Assembly (NCBI RefSeq): GCF_030463565.1
Contig: NC_134659.1
Span: 9,370,511-9,434,510, forward strand
Direction of reading: 5' to 3'
Source of the DNA: Pelecanus crispus
Lineage: Eukaryota; Chordata; Aves; Pelecaniformes; Pelecanidae
Length of the DNA stretch: 64,000 nt
Shown: positions 46,540-56,748 of the stretch, one piece after another
Layout of the letters: the number at the start of each line of letters is the position of its first letter
Numbering within the stretch: position 1 is the first letter of the stretch
Position numbers and translations under genes: made by a program
Notes under the pieces: generated by a model
Told to the model about the DNA's origin: nothing
The model's input: only the letters and a program-made list of their open reading frames with translations
The model's database searches: none

Positions 46540-47682
46540 TTACAGTCACCCACTACATTATTGCAGCTAAATTGGAGAGGAATGCTTTGGATGGATGGAT
46601 TGCTAGATGGATAAAGAACTGGCTGGATGGCTGCATCCAAAGAGTTATAGTCAATGGATCAATGTCCAAGTGGAAACCCATAATGAGCGGTGTCCCTCAA
46701 GGGACCATGCTGGGACCAATACTATTAAATATCTTAATCAATGACATAGATAGTGGGATTGAGTGCACCCTCAGCAAGTTTGTGTATGACACCAAGCTGA
46801 GTGGTGCAGTCGATATGCTTGAGGGAAGGGATGCCATCCAGTGGGACCTGGACAGGCTGGAGGAGTAGGCCCTTGCAAAGCTCATGAAGTTCAACAAGGC
46901 AAAGTGCAAGGCCCTGCACTTGGGTTGGGGCAATCCCCTGTATGAGAACAGACTGAGGGATGGATAGATTGAGAGAAGCCCTGCAGAGAAGGACTTGGGG
47001 ATACTGGTGAGATAAAAATTGAACATGAGCCAGCAGAGTGCACTTGCAGCCCAGAAAGCTAATCGTATCCTGGGCTGCATCAAAAGAAGTATGGCCAGCA
47101 GGTCAAGGGAGGTGATTCTGCCCCTCTACTCTGCTCTGCTGAGACCTCACCTGGAGTATTGTGTCCACCTCTGGAACCCTAAGCACGCGAAGGACATGGA
47201 ACTATTGGAGCGGGTCCAGAAGAGGGCCACAAAAATGATCCGAGAGCTGGAGCACCTCTCCTACGAGGACAGGCTGAGAGAGTTGGGGTTGTTCAGCCTG
47301 GAGAAGAGAAGGCTGCGGGGACACCTTATTGCGGCCTTTCAGTACTTGAAGGGGGGGCCTATAGGAAAGATGGGGACAATATTTTTAGCAAGGCCTGTTG
47401 TGACAGGACAAGGAGTAATGGTTTTAAACTAAAGGAGTATAGATTTAGACTGGATATAAGGAAGAAATTTTTTACACTGAGGGTGGTGAAGCACTGGAAC
47501 AGGTTGCCCAGAGAGGCGGTGGAGGCCCCATCCCTGGAAACATTCCAGGTCAGGTTGGACGGGGCTCTGAGCAACCTGGTATGGTTAAAGCTGTCCCTGC
47601 TCACTGCAGGGGGGTTGGGCTAGATGACCTCTAAAGGTCCGTTCCAACCCAAAGCGTTCTATGATTCTATGATTCTATGATG
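46540..47682 (+). mobile_element. CR1 LINE, younger copy with RT C-terminus and 3' tail
   Basis: A second RT segment ([38 protein letters not shown]) starts downstream of the first copy. The C-terminal frame is at 47019-47432, followed by the 3' UTR ending in TTCTATGATTCTATGATTCT. It abuts the olfactory-receptor fragment directly. Confidence 0.88.
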
Positions 47683-47889
47683 ATGTTGGAGTGGCAGAAG
47701 GACAGGCAGAATACAACTGAAGTCTGAATGATGGCATTTATGTGGCTCACAGTGTATGAGGCAAGCACCAGGAGCAAACAGAATTGCATGGACATGATGT
47801 TTGTGTAAAGCAGTGGGTTGCAGATGGCCACGAACGTATCATATGCCATCCCTGCCAGCAGATAACATTCACAGGATATATTCGTGTTC
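47222..47889 (-). repeat. Inverted repeat arm B
   Basis: Partner of 41033-41700. The outer end stops one base short of the ACAAT target-site duplication of the solo LTR at 47895. The spacer between the arms is 5521 bp. Confidence 0.93.
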
Positions 47890-48778
47890 ACAATTGTCCT
47901 GGTTTCGGCTGGGATAGAGTTAGTTTTCTTCCTAGTAGTAGGCATAGTGCTGTGTTTTGGATTTAGTAGAAGAATGTTGATAACACGCTGATGTTTTTAG
48001 TTGTTGCTCAGTACTGCTTATGCTAATCAAGGACTTTTCAGCTTCCCATGCTCTGCCAGGTGCACAAGAAACTGGGAGGGGGCACAGCCAGAATAGTTGA
48101 TCCAAACTGACCAAAGGGCTATTCCATACCATGTGATGTCATGCTCAGTATATAAACTGGGGAGGGTTGGCCGGGGAGCAGCGATCGCTGCTCGGAAACT
48201 GTCTGGGTATCAGTCGGCGGGTGGTGAGAAATTGCATTGTGCATCACTTGTTTTGTATATTGTTGTTACTATTATTATTATATTGTTATTATTATTATTG
48301 CTATTTTACTTTATTTCAATTATTAAACTGTTCTTTTCTCAACCCAGGAGCGTTTCTCACTCTTACTGCTCCGATTCTCTCCCCCATCCCATCGGGGTAG
48401 GGGGAGTAAGCGAGCGGCTGCATGGTGCTTAGTCGCTGGCTGGGGCTAAACCGCGACAACAATGCAGAAAAAGAAAAACTGCATGGCACAGCCAGTGAAT
48501 GTGACTGCTTTGGTCTCTGCTGTTGAAGTCATCAGTGCTGTTGATGTGATGATGGCTGAGTAAGTCACACCTAAAAAGGCCAGGTTGCTGATGAAAGAAC
48601 ACATGGGAGTATGTAGGTGGTGGTCAGGCTGGATTAACAGGATCATCCCTATGTTCCCCAGCAGGGTCAACAGAAAGAGCCACAGAAACAGCACAAAAAG
48701 GATGGCCTGCAGGTTAGGACTAGTTCTGAATCTCAGCAGGATAAATTCAGTCATCATGGTTTGATTTCCATCTGCCAT
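47667..48778 (-). pseudogene. Olfactory receptor pseudogene, interrupted by an LTR and truncated by CR1
   Basis: An ATG at 48778 opens MADGNQTMMTEFILLRF, followed by TM1 (FVLFLWLFLLTLLGNIGMIL), TM2 (LHTPMCSFISNLAF) and the start of TM3 up to QFFFFCIV. A solo LTR (47895-48458) splits TM3. Reading resumes with NISCECYLLAGMAYDTFVAI through TM4 and EC2, and ends at the CR1 tail near 47682. TM5-TM7 are absent. Odorant receptors are seven-helix GPCRs of the olfactory neuron; this copy cannot make one. Confidence 0.9.
47895..48458 (+). mobile_element. Solo LTR, family A copy 2, inside the OR pseudogene, with ACAAT target-site duplication
   Basis: 564 bp from TGTCCTGGTTTCGGC to AACCGCGACA, flanked by ACAAT at 47890-47894 and 48459-48463. 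The TATA box is at 48149-48155 and a perfect 18-bp palindrome at 48176-48193. The CRE-type site is changed to TGATGTCA. Confidence 0.94.
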
Positions 48779-50464
48779 GGAGCTCAGATGCATTCTCCTC
48801 TCCAGATGAGAAAGATCATGTCACACTGGAAGAGGAGTGAGAAAAAATATGACTATCAATCCTTTGGTATAAGTTTGGCCACCTCTTGAAGGAAGTCTAA
48901 ACTCCAGGTAATGTTTGTTACCACAGTCTTCCTTCATGACCTTGTGGATCAGAAGCTTTCTCCAGTATATCTATACATACTTGAGAGTTTGTAATCATCT
49001 CTTTCTTCTGCTCCTGGCTCTATGTTGTCACATCAGCCCATAAACCTTCAGTGATCACTCAGCAATCCCTTAAATGCCTTAAAACAAAATAGGACACAGA
49101 CATTTGTTCAAGCTTCCAAGTACACCAGTTAAAATGCTGCTGCATGCTTGTAGGTGTCTGCACCTGTACTGAAGTGTACCTGTACTAAAGTGTACTAAAG
49201 TGTAAAGTCCTATTGCGATCAACAGATATCTAATCAGGGCTGTAGGGGAGCTCAGGGTCTGATTGCTCTCATTCTTACTGGGAGTCTTATATTTGGTCAG
49301 ATAATAGTTCTCTCAGTTCCACTGACTGTATAGGGTAAATCTTCACTGTCCATCAGAGGGATTCTCCCTTCTTTGCCTGCCCACCTAGAGGTCCATCACC
49401 AGCAAGGTCATTGACCAAGGTCATTCTCACCCAAGCAGCAATGGCTAAGTAGACTGTTTCAGTATGTCAAGGACATCGAAATGGCATTTCTTCATCAACA
49501 CACTAATCTGCAATAAATAAAGAAATAAAAGATGCCAAAGTGATATTCAGCATGATTAGGATTCTGCAGTAAATAATGTCTCTGCTCCCCAAAAGAAGAA
49601 ATGATTGTCATTTACTGGGAAGAAAAGCGAACATGCTTTTACACCTCAGAGCCAGAACACCACCACTACTCTTTTCACAGCAGCCATCTATTCTGGTTGG
49701 AGACTTACAGAAGTATTTATTTCCACAGATGTCATGTGGTGATCATCTCCCTGGAGGACACTTGTGTATGAACGTCATCACAAGGCATATGGCATTAGGA
49801 TTACTAGAACACATAGCCTGCCTCCTTAGGGATAACTGCTACCAACATTGCATCTCCTAAATGTCCATGATCTGCCTTTCCCTCTTTCTCTCTTTTCACT
49901 TTCAAAGTCAGATCACTTTTGAAAGATCAAAATCTCAGTGTGTCAAATCTCTGCAACAAGGCAGAGAGTAACAGGTAGGCAGAAAGAGTGAGCGACCCAC
50001 ATGCACACCATAAACGCAGGGCATACACTTGGATGCCTCATACCTCCCTGCACTGCCTTGAACCTGTTGATTCTGTTCCAGACCAGGTATAAAATTTAAA
50101 TTTGTATTCTCAGCAGCTCATATTAGGTGACTTAATAATATTAGGACAGATTAATAAAATACTTCACAACCTACTTTTCAATCATCAGAGTGTAGTCATT
50201 TTCCTTCTATATACTGACTAACTAGTGATTGCTCTTTGTAATCTTAGAGCTGCCAAGAGTAGCAACATTTACTTGAGACGTTAGTTTACAAATCACACAG
50301 AAAAGTCTCAAAGCCTTCTTTGTCTTGGACTTCACCAAGGTATGCTCAGTGCCCAAGTCCCTGTGCCAAGAAGCAGCAATGAAGCAAAAGACAAACCACC
50401 AATAGTAAAGGAAGGTCCAGCAAAGGCCCACCAAGACAATTAGAGCACTGTAGCACTTGACTTA
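48779..50464. other. Upstream of the OR pseudogene, nothing recognised
   Basis: AT-rich, unassigned DNA with only short open frames. Confidence 0.5.
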
Positions 50465-50830
50465 CTTATGATAAAAGGATGAAGAAATTAGGTTTTTTCA
50501 GTCTAGAGAGAAGAAAGTGCAGGGGGAATCTAATTACAGTTTTCAAATACCAACAAGGTTATCTCTAGAGAACATTACAGTACTTCACAAGAATGCATGG
50601 TGATAGGACAAGAGGCAATGGATATAAGAAAAAAATCTCAACTGTGAGAACAAATAAACATTGGAATATGTTGCTCTGAGAAGTGGTGGAATGTACTTTG
50701 CTGGAAATCCTCAAGGCTTGGTTTCAGAGTGCCCTGGATAGCCTAATCCAGTGCCCTGCTTTCAAAAAGAGGTGGAACAGATGATCTCCTCTGTTCCTTT
50801 CCAACCTAGACTTTTCTATGATTCTATAAA
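50465..50830 (+). mobile_element. CR1 LINE 3' end, diverged
   Basis: Contains TTTCAGTCTAGAGAGAAGA, GGTGATAGGACAAGAGGCAA and CTTTCCAACCTAGACTTTTC, and ends CTATGATTCTATAAAA. This is a typical CR1 3' segment in sense orientation. Confidence 0.85.
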
Positions 50831-52680
50831 ACTTGAGTCTTGGATCTCTAATATTGGCACCTACACACCTGCAAGACTCTTATCTGGGAGACCATGCAGG
50901 CGTGAAGAGTAGATTCAACCAAGGCCTGGACATTAACATCAGAAGGGCTGTTAGAGAATGGTTACACCTCCCAGCCTGCACATGGCAACAGCTTACTTTG
51001 CAAACCACAAAGGACAGTCACTTAGGAGTCATTCAGCTCCCAAGCTTATTACACATCTGCAGGCTTACTAGGTACATTCTTAAAACACTCACAAGGCACC
51101 ACCATTAAAAAAAAACCCTCAGAAGTAGGTGTGAAAAAGTTTTTGATAAACTATGGATTTCTGTAAAAGATAACAAGGAAGCAAGAGCTCGCATTACTGA
51201 TAAAAGAGTCCCAGGTTTAATACTGCTATCTGTCATGCTGAAAGCAAGTTGATAACTGAATGGGAAACAATCACACACACACACACAGAGAGAGAGAGAG
51301 AAAACCAGAACCCCATTTTCAAACCCTAGCAACTGAAGAAAAGAACACTTAGACTGACCCACTTGCAAAACCAGATGTGTGGAATGAAGCTCTTTGAAAG
51401 TGACCCAGTTAATGAGAACCAGTTAAAGCATGATTTGCCACACAAATGCTGGTAGTGGTTAATGACTAACAGCAAATATATATGCTACTAGAGGACTTCT
51501 GGAGTGAAAGAGAAACAACAGTAACAAGAACTGCAGACACTGCTTGGCTGAGAGACAGGCTGCACACAGATACAAGAACACACCCATCTGCCCAAATCAC
51601 CTGTATAAAGTGACAAAACAAGTCTTTTTTATGCAGCATCCTGGTCAACACTACAAGAAAGGAGGAGTGGAAGGAATTTGTTGAATCCCACCTGAAAGAA
51701 ATGAAGTGGTAATTTTTTTGTGAAAATAATTGGCCACTATTAGAACCAACTATCTACATATGGATATGGCCTTGGCAAAACTACAGAACAGGAATGTCTT
51801 GAAACAGGTGAAAAATGGAAACAGCACTCTGAGTTCTTGTGTTTCTCTATTGGTGGTGCAGGGAACAGCATTCTGACACTACACATTATGATCAGTGCTT
51901 GTCTCTCAAATAGTCATCAGTATCACCTAGCGTGTCTCTTCAGTGGATGACCATGCTCTTTTCTGTGGACATTGGTTACATCTTCTTCAGCTTAGAGAAG
52001 TGTACAAACTTTGGATAATTTAATGCTACAGACTCTTAACCAAACTCACTCATTCTTTTCATGACAGAATCATATATGTAGACACAGACCAGGTCATACA
52101 GGCCACTTTTAATATATAAAAATTACCCCAAAAGGATCATTAATAGCCAAATATCCATCATCTAAACCATGATGATTAATGAATGCATAAAACCTATGTA
52201 CTCTTTAGGAAAACTACAGCCATGGGAATGGGCTTGGTGGGGTCTGAACGAACTATTTACTGCAACAGCACTTGAACATCCTTCAAACACGTGTGCTGTC
52301 CCTCTATCATTGTAGACAATAGATGTGCAGCCTTTTCTGGGTCCTCTCATACCTGGGGCATCTGTTGTGCCCATCGAGTCAAATCGCTTGGAACCCATCA
52401 TCAATAAACATAGGCATGTAATATTGGAGGGGGTGGTTTCTGTCTTCCTGCCACAGGCATTTCTGCAGCCAGATGAGCCATCACCATCCCAATCATACGA
52501 GTTCACAAAGCAGGAGTACGACTTTCAGGAGGAAGTGGTGGGTACCGTGTAGGGGTCTGAGCAGTAGCAGGAGCAGGTGCAGAGTGAAGCAGAGCAGGGG
52601 TAGAATTTAGACTCGAGTCTTTCAGAATTTTATTCTGCTAGCATCTGTCTTACCTTAGCTGAATCCCTATAGCCCCCTGC
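50831..52680. other. Unassigned DNA
   Basis: A (CA)n(GA)n microsatellite lies at about 51270-51301. The open frames at 52162-52552 on both strands are not recognised. The segment may contain degraded retroviral interior downstream of the gag-like frame. Confidence 0.45.
51270..51301. repeat. (CA)n(GA)n microsatellite
   Basis: About nine CA units followed directly by about seven GA units. Confidence 0.85.
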
Positions 52681-52960
52681 TCATTTAAAAGCCCAGCTAT
52701 TCCAGACAAACCAGTAGTTCATTTTCTGAGGTTTCTGATCCTCCAAGCATTGACACAGGAAAGTCAGCTTGTTCATATCAAATGAACCTTCCAGGACCCA
52801 CTGCTCAGAGGGCATCCCCTCACGAGTTTCAGCTGGCCACTCATCCTGACAGAGAACTATAGCTCGAGCTTCACTGAGTTCTGATGTACCATTGATTTTC
52901 TTCCAGTTTTCCAGAATCTCTGCCAGCAGCAAAGCCTGTTTTTCCTTACCTGTTGCACCC
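52681..52960 (-). pseudogene. Retroviral gag-like fragment, endogenous
   Basis: An open frame of about 93 residues with ALLLAEILENWKKINGT and MNYWFVWNSWAFK motifs, acidic and tryptophan rich, ending at a stop. Its composition and its place directly downstream of an LTR suggest the matrix part of gag. I cannot assign a retroviral genus. No pol or env frame was recognised after it. Confidence 0.4.
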
Positions 52961-53112
52961 CTCCATAATTTATGCTGCCCCTGGTTTTAGTACTTTCCTG
53001 GTGAACACAGATCCTGCAAGGACAATTGGGTGAACTCACCCTGTGCTGGCTGTGTCCTATGAGGCAGCCACACTCACCAGGTCCGAATCCTGCAGTGTCC
53101 CATCTGGGTCAC

Positions 53113-53684
53113 TGTCAGAGATCACTCATACAGATCTGGCTTAGTAGTTAGTTTATTATGTTCTAATCAGTACATTTAGGTAGGTAAAATATTTTATAAG
53201 TACAGATCGATTGGTGGTCAATACTCTATTATTTACTACACAAAGTTGATATGGGATACAAAAGTTATTGCTTAAGCTTCCTATACATATCTAAATGTTA
53301 CATGCATGCAGAAAAATGTCACTTACCAACCCATCGATGTCTGGTGTTGGGCAAGGGACCTCTCAGCCTCAAGGGGTAACCTTGAGAAGCGTCCCTACTC
53401 AAGGGGACATCACCGTACAGCCAGCTGCTATGGAGCAAGAGCTCAAGGTCTCAATAAGGCTGGTAATATTTATAGTGTGAAGTAGCTGGCTGCTAGTCCA
53501 ACCACAAATATATGAATCATTTTTTGTACTTGGGGGTCTCTGATAATCTGGTTTCATGTCCTTGTCTGTGGTCCAGGGACTATTACACCCATGGGTTCAT
53601 GTTCAATCTTGAGGCCTGTTGTTCCTTTATCAGCCTGAACCAAAGTACAGCCAACTTGATTAGGAGTTGGGCATATCCATCACA
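53113..53684 (-). mobile_element. Probable proviral LTR upstream of the gag-like fragment
   Basis: On the minus strand it would run from TGTGATGGATATGCCC to TCTCTGACA. It contains a TATA-like TATAAATA (about 53467-53474) and AATAAA (53152-53157) in the right order for U3-R-U5. The termini are TG...CA. No target-site duplication was identified and no partner LTR was found. Confidence 0.5.
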
Positions 53685-54149
53685 GTCACCAAATTGTTAG
53701 CAAAAAGGACTGGCTCACATTTTCCTTTTCTTCTAGTTTGTGCATGGGTACTGGAAAGAAGGCAGCAGAAGTACACACTAGCTAAAACCCCTTTCACTGC
53801 CAGCAGTAACGGTGTCTCTTGGCCGGGAGCCTGAGAAGGACCCCATGTAATACTCTGGATTCTTTAGTTTTCAGACTACTCATACATTCGCTTTTATGAT
53901 TTACATAACCTATTGGCTTTGGCCATGACATCACTTGTTACCACTCTCTTTTAAGTGACCCTCCCTGTGCAAACAGCTTTAATGAATATTTATTAGCTGA
54001 GTTTGCACTATTTTGTTGCAACTTTGCTGCTTTCAGCTGGTTTGGTCTGGTTTCTTCTAACAGCAGACCCTCTTGTACAGGCGAGGTCATTGTTGGTCAA
54101 ATTCTATTGTGCATGTCTTTGAAGCCATCTTTACATTGGAGCTTTTTCT
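53685..54149. other. Unassigned DNA between LTR and 28S pseudogene
   Basis: The minus strand shows CCAATAGG and CATAAAAG elements spaced like an LTR promoter, so part may be another LTR. The evidence is too weak for a call. Confidence 0.35.
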
Positions 54150-54895
54150 TATGTAGCAACAGGATGCTAAGGTGAGTTCAGAAAACTGTGGAGCAGAAGA
54201 GCAAATACTTGTTTGATCTTGGTTTTCCATGCAAATACAGACAGTGAGAAGTGAGGCCTCGTGATCTTTCTGACTTTTCAGGTTTTAAGCAGAAAGTCTC
54301 AAAATAGTTACCACAGGGATAACTGATTTGAGGTGGTTACTTGTTTTAGGCTGACAGTTTTTTTATTTAGAGATGTTGGCTTTTCCTTTCCTATTGAAGG
54401 AGATTTTACCAAGTGCTGGGTAATTCATTCACTACCAGGGAACACAAACTGCATTTAGGCTATGGATAGGCAAGTTACTTTTACCCTTCCAATGAGGTAT
54501 TGTTGCAACGGTGATTTTACTCAGCAAAAGAGTAATCACGGGTTCAGAGCCTTGGTGTATGTGCTTGATCAAGGAACCAGGGGGGCAAAGACTGAATGCC
54601 TCTAAATCAGAATCACCCCTAAACCCAACCATACTGCAACATCACAGTGCCTAGATTGGATAACCAGCCTCCTTGCCTTCCCCCACCCCAGAGGGGACTG
54701 AGCATGATACAGAGAGCTGCACACATCAGGTTGGTTAGGGTGCACACCAAGCCAGTCTGTCTTTCCCCCTCTGCAAACCCCATGTTCATGGGGAACCTCG
54801 TGCAGAGAGTCTGATTCTGGTCAACGTTTCGTATGCAGTGAGCTGCTCTGTCTCTGCAATCCACTGGAAGTCAGCACTTGCTGCAAAATTTTGTT
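54150..54895 (+). pseudogene. 28S ribosomal RNA pseudogene (3' part, 5' truncated)
   Basis: The + strand follows the 3' part of vertebrate 28S rRNA in order. Blocks are GTGGAGCAGAAG (54190s), CAAATACAGACAGTGA (54230s), GTTACCACAGGGATAACT (54309), GATGTTGGCTTTTCC, CCAGGGAACA, TTGGTGTATGTGCTTG (54551), GCCTCTAAATCAGAATC (54598), CATGGGGAACCTCGTG (54786), GTTTCGTATGCAGTGAGCTGC and GGAAGTCAGC near the 28S 3' end. Many substitutions and gaps, and loss of the GC-rich expansion segment, show it is not a functional rDNA unit. Confidence 0.9.
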
Positions 54896-56192
54896 GCTCA
54901 GTCAGAAGGGTCTTGGCTGATGGGAGGCCTCCTTCCTTCCATGCCACTACTCACCTTCTCACTGGTGCTGCTGGTGGACAACCAGGGGAGGTGCAGCAAA
55001 GAGCTACTGTTCTTTCTCACAGGTATAAGAGGTTGACCTGATGTCTAAACTTTCCTTTCACTGTAGTCTCCACTACCCCAGACTGGAAGATATTAATTGA
55101 AGTTATTTCACCCCACTCAGATCTGGAAGATACTAACTGAAATTATTTTTCATGTAATTTTCTTTTCATATAAATGAACTGTGGAATTCACTGGTGGTGT
55201 GTATTCCAGAAAATTGCACAACTTTTTTTAAAAAAAAGGCTCTGTAATATTTGTGAAGAAAAACACACAAATGGTTATCAAATGAAAACAAGGCAGCCTT
55301 CCTCTTGGGAACTCTGAGAGCTTCCACTGAAGTCCAGGATTAAACCAATATATTTCTCGATTTTTTCCTTCTCTCTCAGCTCATGGTCAGTGTTAGAGGT
55401 GGGATACCTAGCTAAAAGCCCTTTCTTCTATCCACAGTGTGGCTGTGTATTGGTTACAAAGGAAGAGACTGTCATAGTGTTCCGTGCTGCAGGGGCAGTC
55501 GTAGTGGGAGGAGATCAGAAAGAGAGAGGGGAACAGTGCAGGTTTCCTTCTGGATCTCCATAAGAAATGCCTGACAAGCAATGGTTTAATAGAATAGCTG
55601 TTTTAATAACACAGGATAAGAAGAGGAATATCGATAGTGAGTAAATCTTACATCCCTTCTGATGCTGGATACCCCATGTCTGACGCAGTGCAGCACCAGA
55701 GGGATTCCAGCTGGATTTTCCCACAGCACTGTGCAGATCCCATTCATGCAGGGAAGCTCCTCCTTTTTGGTCATTCAAGCTATTCTATAATTTACTTACA
55801 AGAAAACAACTCTATTCCTAAAAGATGTTCACATTAGTACTTCTTGCTGTGCTGTTAGATAAAGGCAAGACCATGCAGGTGGCATGATAACCAGCATTGA
55901 GTGGGAGTTGCCCACAGGCTCCTCTGTAACAATAAGCTGTTGAGGTTGTCCTGCAGCCAAGGGGTTTGTGCAGCCCAACACAGCCTGAAAGACACGCTGG
56001 ACACGTAGCACAGAGCAGCAGAGCACAGCTCAGAGTTAACCTGGATCACTGACTCTTTCATGTACAGTAGTCTCCCAGTCAGATCAATACATGTTTAAAC
56101 CACTGTAGAAGGAATTAATGAATTGCCATGTGTTAGTTGGGATGCAGTGAGAATGTGCCACATGAAGAAATGAGGAAAGTTGTGATTTTTAC
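54896..56192. other. Unassigned DNA
   Basis: An imperfect 35-bp tandem duplication (about 55079-55148, CTGGAAGATA units) is the only structure seen. No gene supported. Confidence 0.5.
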
Positions 56193-56748
56193 TGTCATGG
56201 TTTCACCCCAGCCAGCAGCTAAGCACCACGCTGCCGCTCACTCAATCCCCCTGCCCTGGTGGGATGGGGGAGAGAATCAGAAGAGTAAGAGTGAGAAAAA
56301 CTCCTGGGCTGAGATAAAAACAGTTTAATAATTGAAATAAAATAAAGTAAAAATAGTAGTAGTAATAATAACAATATAATAATAATATACAAAGCAAGTG
56401 ATGCACAATGCAATTGCTCACCACCCGCCAGCCGATACCCAGACAGTTCCCAAGCAGCGATCGCTGCTCCCTGGCCAACCCCCCCCATCTATACTGAGCA
56501 TGATGCCATATGGTATGGAGTAGCCCCTTGGTCAGCTTGGGTCAACCATTCTGGCTGTGCCCCCTCCCAGTTTCTTGTGCACCTGCAGAGCATGGGAAAC
56601 CAAAAATTCCTTGAATGGCATAAGCAGCACTTAGCAACAACTAAAACATCAGTGTGTTATCAGCATTATTCTCATACTAAATCCAAAATACAGCACTATG
56701 CCAGCTACTAGGAAGAAAATTAACTCTGTGCCAGTGGAAACCAGGACA
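56193..56748 (-). mobile_element. Solo LTR, family A copy 3, decayed
   Basis: 556 bp from TGTCATGGTTTCACC to AAACCAGGACA. The flanks TTTAC and TTTAT may be a diverged target-site duplication. The TATA box is lost and the CRE-type site mutated, but the 16-bp palindrome (56453-56468) is intact. Confidence 0.88.

Noticed and set aside
52162..52552. Open frames on both strands downstream of the gag-like fragment
   Set aside because: No retroviral motif (zinc knuckle, protease or RT) visible; kept as unassigned.
54432..54864. Minus-strand frames of 66 and 81 residues
   Set aside because: They fall within the 28S rRNA pseudogene.
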